From: Trichomonas vaginalis G3
Taxonomy: Eukaryota > Parabasalia > Trichomonadida > Trichomonadidae
Direction: 5' to 3'
DNA: 64,000 nt
Assembly (NCBI RefSeq): GCF_026262505.1
Contig: NC_067203.1
Coordinates: forward strand, 6,262,001 to 6,326,000
Each line of letters opens with the position of its first letter. The first letter of the stretch is position 1. The translations under genes and the position numbers were made by a program. This document shows, one piece after another, positions 10,190-19,100 of the stretch. The notes under the pieces are model-generated. The model was not told the DNA's origin. It searched no databases and saw nothing but the letters and a program-made list of their open reading frames with translations.

Positions 10190-10609
10190 ATGGCAAAATT
10201 CATCTCAGTAAACAAGTACATGTCAGGACTTAAAGAAGAACTAGACCCATTCACATATTTGAATGTTTACTTCTACCATTTTGAAAAGTCTTCATTCAGC
10301 AAAGTTTGGAACATCGAACCAGTTAAGTTTGCTATTGTGACTAAAAATGGTGCGAAATTTGAAGACTTAGACATAGAAGGTTTGTTAACAGTCAAAGAAA
10401 GTTTTGACAGAAAGTTCTCAAAACTCGAAGAAGGTAAAGCATACAAACTTGTTATACCTTATGAACCAAAGAAAGCAGACGACTATGAATATTATGAGTC
10501 TAAGATAGTTGAAGTTCAAGGTAAATTGGGTAAAAAGATTTTAGAGTCTAAGCCAGTGTTTACTCCTAAAGAGGAAGAGAACATTGACATTGACCCAGAA
10601 ATGTTCTAA
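10190..10609 (+). CDS. Polinton 1 unknown protein (139 aa)
   Basis: MAKFISVNKYMSGLKEELDP onward, with a mixed alpha/beta composition and an acidic C-terminus (EEENIDIDPEMF). No known domain. It is preceded by a T-rich leader and lies 38 bp after the helicase region on the same strand, ahead of the ATPase. An acidic tail on a small protein next to a helicase would suit a single-strand DNA-binding accessory protein, but that is speculation and no OB-fold motif is visible. Confidence 0.5.
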   Translation: MAKFISVNKYMSGLKEELDPFTYLNVYFYHFEKSSFSKVWNIEPVKFAIVTKNGAKFEDLDIEGLLTVKESFDRKFSKLEEGKAYKLVIPYEPKKADDYEYYESKIVEVQGKLGKKILESKPVFTPKEEENIDIDPEMF

Positions 10610-10639
10610 AAATAAAATTTTATTTTTACATGTCAAATT

Positions 10640-11075
10640 TCTTTTTCTCTGGAACTGGTTCAGGTTCTTTCTTCTCTTCTTCTACTTTCTTTTCTTTTTT
10701 TCTCTCTTCTTCTTTTCTGGTGGAGTTATGTCAAATTTGGCGCAACTATATTTATGTAAAAGTTCTTTGTCCTTTAATAGCTCATCTATTCTGTTTTCTA
10801 TTTCATCTTCAAGAACAGCGCATGTGTCTTCTTTGCATTCTAAGAAGTTTTGTTGGACTTCATCTCTCCAAGAGGCGTCATCTCTGTCAACAAGTCTGTC
10901 ATTGACAAATTTTAAGACTGCTCTGCTTAATGTTTTATGGTTCTTGTCATATTCCCAGAAACAGAACTTTAGAACAAATTCACCTTTCTTGTTTACACTA
11001 TGTAAGATTTTATGGTCGACAGATGTTTGCTGTCAAAAAGTTTGTCTCGAATATAGATAGCGAAATCGCTAGACA
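10640..11075 (-). pseudogene. Polinton 1 unknown minus-strand gene region with a Lys-rich tail
   Basis: The minus strand carries coding-like sequence (FVNDRLVDRDDASWRDEVQQ, later IENRIDELLKDKELLHKYSC). It ends in an acidic and Lys-rich tail near 10.65 kb, convergent with the gene at 10190. It is divergent from the packaging ATPase at 11112. No family is recognised, and the region looks broken. Plus-strand frames over the same stretch are low-complexity Ser/Phe shadows. Confidence 0.5.
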
Positions 11076-11111
11076 TTTTCTAAAAGATAAAATTTTAATT
11101 TTTCTAAAAAT

Positions 11112-11986
11112 ATGTTAGAAAAAAAGTTTGCTGACATTGACAAGAAATTTGAGAATGTTTTAAATAAGAACAAGAGGAAGTTAGAAAATGCTCAGATAAA
11201 GCCTATACATGACAAGTTCTTATTTGCTCAGAATGGTATAACAGGTCTAATTGCACCACCTGGGTCGGGTAAGACTTTCACTTATCTTAAAATGGCTGCA
11301 CAACAACAAGAACTAGATGAGAAGAACCATTCTATGAGTTAGTTGTTATTTGTTCGACTTCTGGTCAATTTGACCAAACCGTCAATTCGTTCAAAGATAT
11401 TATAAAGAAGTCTAAGTTAGTATGTATAAAGGATACTGAGTTGTTAGATTGGATAAAGAAGTACCAAAGAAGAGTTTTGAAGTATAATGCTATAAATGAG
11501 TATATAAATTCTAAGTTCAAAGACCCTAATGAGGAAATGCAGAGAATATTAGAGAAGAAACACTTCAGAAACAAACAGAAAGAGATAGAATACATTTCGA
11601 AGAAATTGCAATCTTACGATTGGAAGACTTACCCTCACAGATGTCTTCTTATCTTAGATGATTTCGCCTCTCATCCTTTGTTAAAGAACAGAGAACAAGA
11701 TATGTGTCGAATTCTTAAGAAGCTCAGACACTTTAACATCTCTGTTGTCATTTGTGTACAGACAGCCAAGAGTTTAAGTAAGGATGTAAAGAGAATACTT
11801 ACTGACATTGTACTTTTCCCCGGATTGTCCGAAGACGATTTCATGGAACTTATGAAAGAGTCCATGGCAGGTAAGTTTGACAGACATGAACTATGGGAGA
11901 AGTACAAAGTCATACAAGACCCTCATACTTCTTTCAGAATTCATATCTACGCAAACAAAGTTCAAATTGTAAAAAGTCAAGCTTGA
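11112..11986 (+). pseudogene. Polinton 1 genome-packaging ATPase (FtsK/A32-like) gene region
   Basis: The region has a Walker A segment (GLIAPPGSGKTFTYLKMA) and a Walker B segment (HRCLLILDDFASHP). Downstream is a sensor-like stretch (FNISVVICVQTAKSLSKD), typical of the A32-type ATPases that pump DNA into capsids in Polintons and large DNA viruses. It looks interrupted. The 3' end forms part of a 53-bp direct repeat (11961-12013) that returns at 18368-18420, which marks the left edge of the KilA-N module. Confidence 0.8.
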
Positions 11987-12013
11987 AAAATCTAAGTGTT
12001 TAGTCTTAGTAAG
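11961..12013. repeat. 53-bp direct repeat, left copy, bounding the KilA-N module
   Basis: The stretch from TTCAAATTGTAAAAAGTCAA to TAGTCTTAGTAAG recurs, apparently unchanged, at 18368-18420. Here it covers the 3' end of the ATPase gene; there it covers the 3' end of the minus-strand gene at 18413. This suggests the ATPase and that small gene were once convergent neighbours, and that about 6.4 kb was inserted or duplicated between them. Confidence 0.75.
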
Positions 12014-12530
12014 TCTGCTGGAGTTCTGCAGCTTTCGGTTCTTCTGGCTTTGGAAGGCATTCAGGAAGAGGAACGTCAGTCATCCGTTTGTGTCCTGTCG
12101 GAAGGAAAAACTTTTCCTGTCGGATGGAAGAGTTCTTCCTGTCGGAAGGAAGAGTTCTTCCTGTCGGAAGGAAAATTTTTTCCTGTTGGAAGGAAAATTT
12201 TTTCCTGTTGGAAGGAAAATTTTTTCCTGTCGGAAGGAAAATTTTTTCCTGTTGGAAGGAAAAACTTTTTCTGAAGTTCGACCAAAAAGTTCTCAATTTT
12301 CGAAAATTTGAATGGTTTACGGACGGACAACTGGAAGAGTTCTTCCTGTCGGAAGGAAAAATTTTTCCTGTCGGAAGGAAAATTTTTTCCTGTCGGATGG
12401 AAGAGTTCTTCCTGTCGGAAGGAAAATTTTTTCCTGTCGGAAGGAAAAATTTTTCCTGTCGGATGGAAGGACTCGGAATGCCAGAAGGATTTGACGAGGC
12501 AATTTACCTAATTGAGCTACTTGAGCCATC
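12010..12530. repeat. Palindromic minisatellite, first copy, with pieces of the flanking divergent genes
   Basis: About 14 units of a 20-22 bp repeat built on CCTGTCGGAAGGAAAA and TTTTTCC, from about 12090 to 12475. They are split by a core (near 12250-12340) containing GTTCGACCAAAAAGTTCTCA. Outside the units lie short pieces of the two genes that flank the second copy: a minus-strand MTDVPLPE start and a plus-strand MEGLGMPEGFDEA start. The block is a direct duplicate of 19617-19985 with roughly twice as many units. Neighbouring units make A/T-rich junctions (GGAAAATTTTTTCC) that are nearly self-complementary. Long open frames on both strands here are repeat artefacts. Confidence 0.8.
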
Positions 12531-12560
12531 TGAAGTCAAGCGTAAAAATAAAGAGTGCAT

Positions 12561-13385
12561 TTACCCTACTTGTTTGAAGTTGTCAAAATACTCTGTTATT
12601 TTTTCCTTTAACAATGGCAAATCTTCTTTGAAGGTAAGAATTGTACAACCTTTAATATCATAGTGTGTTTGAGGTAACGTATCTTGAACTATTTGTTTCA
12701 CATCTTCATTTGGGGTCATTGAAATCGGTAAGTTTTCGCGATAGAACCAATTTCTGTCAGATTTGTAAATCTTAGCAAGGTCGTAAAAGCTTTTGTTGTT
12801 TCTTCTGACTAAATGCAACATAACCATATCTTTATCTTCTTCATTTTCCATCTCTTCAGTATAAATCATATACTTATAGTTCTTTTCCTTTCCTTTTGGT
12901 ACCGAACGCTGTATTCTTTTCTGAATGCTTTTGTCTTTTGCTTCAATGACTTCATCTTTTGCATGAAGTTTCTTTTCCATCTCTTCACGTTCTTGTCTAT
13001 GAATTTCGTCAAGAAGTCTGTAAATATTCCAAGCATAACGAGGTGAAGCCCACATTGCAACAGCATTTACAAGAAGTCTATGTACATAATATCCTCTCAA
13101 ACCGTTTGGCAAATTTTTACGATTTTCATGAGTTTTAGGCGACCCCGAAAAAAGTCTGTCTCGCTGTGCTTCGCTCAAAAGTTCTTGTGTGCTTTGGTTT
13201 TTGAACCAATCGTCTGTATGTTTGGTATCTGGAGAAAAACAAGCCGTCAAAATACTTTGCATTTGGTACATGTCATCTTTGACCGAACGAATGAGACGGA
13301 GTTGTTTGTTAAACTGTATGTACTCGTATTCTTCATTTATAGCTTCATGGACTATAACTGTTGTTGTGTTCTCTGTTGTTGACAT
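12561..13385 (-). CDS. Polinton 1 KilA-N domain protein (274 aa)
   Basis: The ATG at 13385 (MSTTENTTTVIVHEA) is chosen because sequence upstream is the conserved AT-rich leader. The KilA-N core spans about residues 55-120 (HTDDWFKNQSTQELL, then GYYVHRLLVNAVAMWASPRY). Next comes a charged coiled-coil linker (HRQEREEMEKKLHAKDEVIE), then a C-terminal domain with YMIYTEEMENEEDKDMVMLH and LVRRNNKSFYDL, as in viral KilA-N proteins with a second domain. KilA-N is a DNA-binding fold common in large DNA viruses and phages. The leader is shared with the next two minus-strand genes and with genes of Polinton 2. The frame is open throughout. A role in binding the nearby palindromes is inference. Confidence 0.8.
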   Translation of the reverse strand: MSTTENTTTVIVHEAINEEYEYIQFNKQLRLIRSVKDDMYQMQSILTACFSPDTKHTDDWFKNQSTQELLSEAQRDRLFSGSPKTHENRKNLPNGLRGYYVHRLLVNAVAMWASPRYAWNIYRLLDEIHRQEREEMEKKLHAKDEVIEAKDKSIQKRIQRSVPKGKEKNYKYMIYTEEMENEEDKDMVMLHLVRRNNKSFYDLAKIYKSDRNWFYRENLPISMTPNEDVKQIVQDTLPQTHYDIKGCTILTFKEDLPLLKEKITEYFDNFKQVG

Positions 13386-13470
13386 TACTGTCTTTACATA
13401 CAAAATTAAAAAATAAATAAAAATAAAATTAGCGTTATTTTCTATCTTTTCACAAAAGACCAAAAATAAA
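13386..13470 (-). promoter_or_regulatory. Shared AT-rich leader of KilA-N module genes
   Basis: On the minus strand the leader runs through T-rich blocks to TTTTGTATGTAAAGACAG and then the ATG. Close relatives precede the genes at 14083 (14084-14150), 16136 (16137-16195) and, in Polinton 2, 61959 and 62861. The core shared by most copies is CCAAAAATAAAGTTAGTTTT or AGAAAAAATAAAGTTAGTTT. No Trichomonas initiator is needed to explain it, so it may be the element's own promoter type. Confidence 0.6.
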
Positions 13471-13474
13471 CGCT

Positions 13475-14083
13475 TTACATGTATTTTTCAGCAACTTCGT
13501 CAAATAATTTTATAGCTTTATCTATCTCATCTACTTTAAACGTTTCTTTACCTTTATGGAGCACCATACATTTTCTCAAACTTTTCGAGTAGTTCTGTTC
13601 AGCAGCTCTCATATCATTAACGAACACAACCTTGACTCTATTGACTGTACTGTCATATCTTTGAGTTATATTATATGTCCTTCCTATCTTATATCTCTTT
13701 GTATTGAAGTCCTTCGGTTTCTGAACGATGTAAAGTAAGCCTTCACTGCAACGTTCCGTATCGAATGAACCATATGTTATGAAGTTATATCCAACAACTG
13801 GGTCTAACCATAACAAAACTATTGGTATAAGACTTTTGTCAATGAGATATGCTCTTGTTCCATAAAATGCTACTGATATCATGAGCTTAGGATTTCTTGT
13901 CAAAATTTTCTGAGTAGAAGCAATTCTAACCCAGTCCATCGGTCTCTTTCCAGATGGAGATATAATGTCTGACAAAGAATATTTGTTGTATTTCTTTGAG
14001 TATCTTACGTTTAAATCACCTATTCTAACCAATTTGGTGTCATTGTCTATCTTTCTAACTGTTTCAAACTCAATGTTTGTCAT
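13475..14083 (-). CDS. Polinton 1 KilA-N/GIY-YIG (T5orf172-like) protein (202 aa)
   Basis: Start ATG 14083 (MTNIEFETVRKIDND). The N-terminal part resembles a compact KilA-N-like domain (PSGKRPMDWVRIASTQKIL, then GTRAYLIDKSLIPIVLLWLD). The C-terminal part has a GIY-YIG-like beginning (GLLYIVQKPKDFNTKRYKIG, then RTYNITQRYD), as in the T5orf172/MUG113 family. It would therefore combine DNA binding with a possible nuclease domain. The leader before the ATG is nearly identical to that of the KilA-N gene at 13385. The call is a visual domain match. Confidence 0.7.
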   Translation of the reverse strand: MTNIEFETVRKIDNDTKLVRIGDLNVRYSKKYNKYSLSDIISPSGKRPMDWVRIASTQKILTRNPKLMISVAFYGTRAYLIDKSLIPIVLLWLDPVVGYNFITYGSFDTERCSEGLLYIVQKPKDFNTKRYKIGRTYNITQRYDSTVNRVKVVFVNDMRAAEQNYSKSLRKCMVLHKGKETFKVDEIDKAIKLFDEVAEKYM

Positions 14084-14159
14084 AAGTGTCTTTACATACA
14101 AAATAAAAAAATAAATAAAAAAATAAAACTAACTTTATTTTTTCTATCTTAAGGAAATT

Positions 14160-15190
14160 CACGATTTTCATAGAGTTTTGGCGACTGGGTTTTTTTACTT
14201 ACTCGCTGTTCTTCTCTCGGTTTTCCGAGGGAAGCAAGCATATGCCATTTTTTGACGAAGTGAAGGTTAACACTTCGTCAAAAAAATCCCTGAAATCAAG
14301 AATTTTGTTGCTGAATTCAGCAAAAATAATGTTTATGTTAGCATGTTAGATCTAACACGTTTTCTCACCTGTTTTCTCACCTCATGAATTTTCATGATTT
14401 CATCGTACATGTTTTGTCAAAACTTCTTCTTCGTACATGTTTTGTCAAGACTTCTTCGTATATGTTTTGTCAAAACTTCTTCGTATATGTTTTGTCAAAA
14501 CTTCTTCGTAATGAGCGTAAATCAGACAAAAATAATGTTTATGTTAGCATGTTAGATCTAACACGTTTTCTCACCTGTTTTCTCACCTCATGAATTTTCA
14601 TGATTTCATCGTATATGTTTTGTCAAAACTTCTTCGTATATGTTTTGTCAAGACTTCTTCGTAATGAGCGTAAATCAGACAAAAATAATGTTTATGTTAG
14701 CATGTTAGATCTAACACGTTTTCTAACACGTTTTCTAACATGGTCTAAAACACACAAAACTCATGAATTTTCGTGAATTTCCTTAAGATAGAAAAAATAA
14801 TGTTTATGTTAGCATGTTAGATCTAACACGTTTTCTAACACGTTTTCTAACATGGTCTAAAACACACAAAACTCATGAATTTTCGTGAATTTCCTTAAGA
14901 TAGAAAAAATAATGTTTATGTTAGCATGTTAGATCTAACACGTTTTCTAACACGTTTTCTAACATGGTCTAAAACACACAAAACTCATGAATTTTCGTGA
15001 ATTTCCTAAGATAGAAAAAATAATGTTTATGTTAGCATGTTAGATCTAACACGTTTCTAACACGTTTTTCTAACATGGTCTAAAACACACAAAACTCATG
15101 AATTTTCGTGAATTTCCTTAAGATAGAAAAAATAATGTTTATGTTAGCATGTTAGATCTAACACGTTTTCTCACCTGTTTTCTAACATAA
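14160..15190. repeat. Palindrome/promoter-core repeat array, left block of the KilA-N module
   Basis: No gene. The right part is a tandem repeat of about 110-115 bp (units beginning near 14683, 14793, 14907, 15018 and 15128). Each unit contains AATAATGTTTATGTTAGCA, the palindrome TGTTAGATCTAACA, one or two ACACGTTTTCTA steps and ACTCATGAATTTTCGTGAAT. The left part has two related longer units with CGTACATGTTTTGTCAAAAC repeats. A 15-bp hairpin lies at 14248-14285. About seven AGATCT palindromes occur in this block. Confidence 0.85.
14248..14285. repeat. Perfect 15-bp hairpin, three copies in the KilA-N module
   Basis: TTTTTTGACGAAGTG and its inverse flank an 8-base loop. Copies lie at 14248-14285, 17295-17332 and 17403-17440, each followed by TCCCTGAAAT. 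The shape (stem ending in T or A runs on both sides) could act as a bidirectional terminator or a protein-binding cruciform; neither is shown. Confidence 0.7.
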
Positions 15191-15194
15191 CTAT

Positions 15195-16136
15195 TTACAA
15201 GCGTTTTACATGGTATATGTTGCGATGGTTCATGACTCTAAACAATTTCGTAGCTTCTATTTCTTCTGTCAGTATGTCAAAAGTTTTAACGATACCGAAA
15301 GTTTCTTTATACTTCTTCTTGACGTCAGATAGAAGGAAATCGTCAGCAGTTGGATAGTTTTTGTTCAGAAATTCTAACATGTCCATTTTATTTTCTACCG
15401 GCTTTTCTGCTTCTTTCTTTAAGTCTGCATAGTCGTTTCTCATTCTTTCTATCTCTTTGACGGAGTAGTTATATTTCCTCATTGCTGCTTTACATTTAGA
15501 ACATTGTGGGTTCAATTTTGCGTTATATTCTGAAACCTTACCTGCTAAAACAACTAAAGCGTCAATTGCTCTCTTCATCTCAAACATAGCGGGTCTTATC
15601 TGTTTGTTCCATACTTTGCCTCTTCTATCTTCATCTCTTATCTGCCATACACATTCAGCAACTAATGAAACAAAGTTGTCGTATGTCTTAAACTCCACCG
15701 ATTTATATATGTCAGAGATGTTCTTATATACCATGTCGCAATCTTTGTCCATAACCTTATGGTTGCAATGAAAACCAAGGAATTCATAATTTACCTTTCG
15801 TATGAACTTCTTTATTTCTACTGAGTCAGTTGGTTTGACTTCAATTTCGTCAAATTCGGGAATGGTTAGTTTTTGTTGTTGGATTTCAGGCAATTTGGGT
15901 AAATGGTCAATAATGTCCTGCATGTCATAAAGATACTGTTCATTTGTTTCATCTTTCGCACTACAGTCTAAATTACTTGTTAACAATTCCTGCTTTATCT
16001 TCTGGATTTTTGTTTCGAAAGTATATGAAGAAGGAATGAAGTTTTTCATCTCTACCAACATTGACGTAGGATTCATAACTAACGAGTTTGGTGCTGTTGT
16101 TGTTTGAACTGTTGTTGTGCCGATTGTTGAAATCAT
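15195..16136 (-). CDS. Polinton 1 unknown protein with a CxxC pair (313 aa)
   Basis: Start ATG 16136 (MISTIGTTTVQTTTAPNSLV) after the shared AT-rich leader. The protein has a Thr-rich N-terminus and a helical middle. A CSKC pair occurs near residue 213 and FHCNHKVMDKDC earlier, which could be metal ligands. A charged helical region follows (YSVKEIERMRNDYADLKKEA). The frame is open. I do not recognise the family. It sits between the two repeat blocks and shares its leader with the KilA-N genes, so it belongs to the same expression class. Confidence 0.6.
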   Translation of the reverse strand: MISTIGTTTVQTTTAPNSLVMNPTSMLVEMKNFIPSSYTFETKIQKIKQELLTSNLDCSAKDETNEQYLYDMQDIIDHLPKLPEIQQQKLTIPEFDEIEVKPTDSVEIKKFIRKVNYEFLGFHCNHKVMDKDCDMVYKNISDIYKSVEFKTYDNFVSLVAECVWQIRDEDRRGKVWNKQIRPAMFEMKRAIDALVVLAGKVSEYNAKLNPQCSKCKAAMRKYNYSVKEIERMRNDYADLKKEAEKPVENKMDMLEFLNKNYPTADDFLLSDVKKKYKETFGIVKTFDILTEEIEATKLFRVMNHRNIYHVKRL

Positions 16137-16199
16137 GTCTTTTATACAAAATAAAAAAAATAAAAAAAATAAAACTAACTTTATTTTTTATTTCGGGAA

Positions 16200-18340
16200 A
16201 ATTCATGAAAATTCAAGAGGTTAGAAAACGTGTTAGAAAACGTGTTAGATCTAACATTCGAACATAAACTTTATTTTTGGGTCCTTTACACTCATTACGA
16301 AGAAGTCTTGACAAAACATTTACGAAGAAGTCATGAAAATTCAAGAGGTTAGAAAACGTGTTAGAAAACGTGTTAGATCTAACATTCTAACATAAACATT
16401 ATTTTTGGGTCCTTTACACTCATTACGAAGAAGTCTTGACAAAACATTTACGAAGAAGTCTTGACAAAACATTTACGAAGAAGTCATGAAAATTCAAGAG
16501 GTTAGAAAACAGGTTAGAAAACGTGTTAGATCTAACATTCTAACATAAACATTATTTTTTGGTGTAAATTTCATGATTTTCGAGAGTTTTAGACCATGTT
16601 AGAAAACGTGTTAGAAAAGGTGTTAGATCTAACATTCTAACATAAACTTTATTTTTGGGTGTAAATTTCATGATTTTCGAGAGTTTTAGACCATGTTAGA
16701 AAACGTGTTAGAAAAGGTGTTAGATCTAACATTCTAACATAAACTTTATTTTTGGTGTAAATTTCATGATTTTCGAGAGTTTTAGACCATGTTAGAAAAC
16801 GTGTTAGAAAACAGGTGAGATCTCACCATCTACCCTAAACATTATTTTTTGGTGTAAATTTCATGATTTTCGAGAGTTTTAGACCATGTTAGAAAACGTG
16901 TTAGAAAAGGTGTTAGATCTAACATTCTAACATAAACTTTATTTTTGGGTCCTTTACACTCATTACGAAGAAGTCTTGACAAAACATTTACGTTCATGTT
17001 TGACAAAACATTTACGTTCATGTTTGACATAGAATTTACGAAGAAGTTTCGACAAAACATTTACGATGAAGTCATGACAAAACATTTACGTTCATGTTTG
17101 ACAAAGCATTTACGCTCATGTTTGACAAAGCATTTACGATGAAGTCATGACAAAACATTTACGATGAAATCATGACAAATTCAAGAGGTTAGAAAACGTG
17201 TTAGAAAACGTGTTAGATCTAACCATCTACCCGACATTCTCGTCAAATACAAAAAAATACAAAAAAATGACACTTTTTCATTAGATAACTGTTATTTTTT
17301 GACGAAGTGAACATTAACACTTCGTCAAAAAAATCCCTGAAATCATATCTTACATACAAAAAAATGAAGAATAACTTTCACTTTTTCATTAGATAACTGT
17401 TATTTTTTGACGAAGTGAACATTAACACTTCGTCAAAAAAATCCCTGAAATATCTTTTATACAAAATAAAAAAATAAAACTAACTTTATTTTTTCTATCT
17501 TAAGGAAATTCATGAAAATTCAAGAGGTTAGAAAACAGGTTAGAAAACGGGTGAGATCTCACCTCTTCACCTAAACATTATTTTTGGGTCCTTTACACTC
17601 ATTACGAAGAAGTTTTGACAAAACATGTACGAAGAAGTCTTGACAAAACATGTACGATGAAATCATGACAAAACATTTACGAAGAAGTCTTGACAAAGCA
17701 TGTACGAAGAAGTCTTGACAAAACATGTACGAAGAAGTCTTGACAAATTCATGAGGTTAGAAAACGTGTTAGATCTAACATGTTAACATAAAATATATTT
17801 TTGTCTGATTTACGCTCATTACGATGAAGAAGTCTTGACAAAACATTTACGTTCATGTTTGACAAAACATTTACGAAGAAGTCTTGACAAAACATTTACG
17901 AAGAAGTCTTGACAAAGCATGTACGATGAAGAAGTTTCGACAAAACATGTACGATGAAATCATGAAAATTCAAGAGGTGAGAAAACAGGTGAGAAAACAG
18001 GTGAGATCTCACCTCTTCACCTAAACATTATTTTTACTGAATTTAGCAACAAAATGAACGAGGTCAGGATGTATGTTGCTGAATTCATTCATAACACCCT
18101 TTGTAAGCTCATAAAATGCTTGTTTTGAGGTCGAGCCACTTTTGGCTCCACCGTATTCTTTCAACCAAAACTCAAGAATTTCCCGCATGAATTTTGTATA
18201 AAAACCAACCGCCGGAATTCAGACGGTTGCTATATTCTTCACAAAACATTTACGTTTAGTTTACGAAGAAGTCATGACAAATTCATGAGGTGAGAAAAGA
18301 GGTGAGAAAACGGGTGAGATCTCACCTCTTCACCTAAACA
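16200..18340. repeat. Palindrome/promoter-core repeat array, right block of the KilA-N module
   Basis: About 2.1 kb without a credible intact gene, built from the same parts as the left block but in inverse orientation. The parts are GTTAGAAAACGTGTTAGA steps, the AGATCT palindrome (near 16243, 16369, 16525, 16626, 16717, 16820, 16910, 17210, 17548, 17768, 17999 and 18310), ACTTTATTTTTGG cores, and strings of GACAAAACATTTACGAAGAA. Some palindromes read GGTGAGATCTCACC instead of TGTTAGATCTAACA, so two half-site types share one core. Two 15-bp hairpins and a KilA-N relic lie inside. Confidence 0.85.
18040..18270 (-). pseudogene. KilA-N-type gene relic inside the repeat array
   Basis: The plus-strand stretch GCATGAATTTTGTATAAAAA, followed by a GC-richer patch and CGGTTGCTATATT, closely matches 62605-62660 in the KilA-N gene region of Polinton 2. 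This is the only recognisable gene remnant in the array and suggests that KilA-N-type genes were once placed between the repeat units. Broken; limits approximate. Confidence 0.5.
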
Positions 18341-18367
18341 TTATTTTTACTGAATTCAGCAACAAAA

Positions 18368-18420
18368 TTCAAATTGTAAAAAGTCAAGCTTGAAAAATCT
18401 AAGTGTTTAGTCTTAGTAAG
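18368..18420. repeat. 53-bp direct repeat, right copy, bounding the KilA-N module
   Basis: Matches 11961-12013. It includes the 3' end of the minus-strand gene at 18413. Confidence 0.75.
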
Positions 18421-18592
18421 ATGGTAGCTTCTTAAAGCAAATACCATTGCTGAGTTTTATGTACGTGAAGAGAAGTACAATGAATTCAATTACGAGTACA
18501 ATTGCAATGACAACTAAGGCAACTATTTTTGTCTTTTGCCAGCAAGGGTACTTCTTCTCTTCCAATGGTTCGGCAGAACTATACTCACTCAT
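18413..18592 (-). CDS. Polinton 1 single-pass membrane protein (59 aa)
   Basis: Start ATG 18592 (MSEYSSAEPLEEKKYPCWQK). A short acidic N-terminus is followed by one strongly hydrophobic helix (about residues 24-47, IVALVVIAIVLVIEFIVLLF) and a short basic tail. Small membrane proteins of this kind occur in many virus-like elements and may act at membranes, but no function is known here. It is divergent from the gene at 18636 with a 43-bp spacer that contains that gene's initiator. Confidence 0.6.
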   Translation of the reverse strand: MSEYSSAEPLEEKKYPCWQKTKIVALVVIAIVLVIEFIVLLFTYIKLSNGICFKKLPSY

Positions 18593-18625
18593 GAGAAATG
18601 CCAAAACGGTTTAATAGAAAAAGTG

Positions 18626-18630
18626 TCATT
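18626..18630 (+). promoter_or_regulatory. Host-type initiator before a Polinton 1 gene
   Basis: TCATT with its A at 18628, eight bases before the ATG at 18636. Equivalent sites precede 20349 (TCATT 20338-20342), 20966 (20956-20960) and, on the minus strand, 21980 (21985-21989). This half of the element therefore uses the host start-site signal. Confidence 0.6.
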
Positions 18631-18635
18631 TTTTC

Positions 18636-18830
18636 ATGTCCGAAGACTCGAAGGTGCAACACTTCCAAAATACCGACGAACTCAGAAGAGCAGCATGGCA
18701 GTATCTTCTTGACAACTTCTTTGAGTTCTCCAGGTACACCTTGGAAAATGCTGAAGAACTCCGACACAGAGAATTTGGAGAAATTGCACTCCAATACTAC
18801 CTTGACAAACAAAGGGTAAACAAAGGGTAA
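18636..18830 (+). CDS. Polinton 1 small unknown protein (64 aa)
   Basis: MSEDSKVQHFQNTDELRRAA onward; mainly helical and amphipathic (LEELRHREFG-like segments). The frame is open, with a well-placed initiator at 18626-18630. The overlapping frame from 18598 lacks such a start and is discarded. No family recognised. Confidence 0.5.
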   Translation: MSEDSKVQHFQNTDELRRAAWQYLLDNFFEFSRYTLENAEELRHREFGEIALQYYLDKQRVNKG

Positions 18831-18871
18831 AATAAGACTAAAAACTTAACGTTTAAAAAGTGACATTTTTA

Positions 18872-19072
18872 ATGAGCTCCGAGTCACCGAGAAAACTTGG
18901 TCAGATGTTAGCAGCTTACTTCCCTGAGGAGGATGGAAGCGTTACATACATCAGGTTCAAAAACAACGAACCTGGAATTGCGTACCAAATTCGCAATTAC
19001 ATGACCATGGAAGAGTACGAAAGGTTTCTACAAGAGAAACCAGCTCTAAACAACTCAGAAAAGAAAGAGTAA
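18872..19072 (+). CDS. Polinton 1 small unknown protein (66 aa)
   Basis: Start ATG 18872 (MSSESPRKLGQMLAAYFPEE); globular mix with YIRFKNNEPGIAYQIRNYMT in the middle. The leader contains TTAACGTTTA (18846-18855) and GTGACATTTTT; the same 10-mer lies at 20311-20320 before the gene at 20349. TTAACG resembles Trichomonas Myb recognition elements, which is inference. No family recognised. Confidence 0.5.
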   Translation: MSSESPRKLGQMLAAYFPEEDGSVTYIRFKNNEPGIAYQIRNYMTMEEYERFLQEKPALNNSEKKE

Positions 19073-19100
19073 AAAGTTTAACTCGTAATTGTTTATTTTT

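Noticed and set aside
10584-11118. Plus-strand Ser/Phe/Leu-rich frames
   Set aside because: The minus strand over the same stretch gives protein-like sequence; the plus frames are its shadow.
12006-12663. Long open frames on both strands over the minisatellite
   Set aside because: They are by-products of a 20-22 bp repeat read in several frames and give the same low-complexity peptide on both strands; real starts lie outside the repeat.
14160-18340. CRISPR-like array
   Set aside because: Units lack constant repeat length and unique spacers, the palindromes differ in spacing, and the host is a eukaryote.
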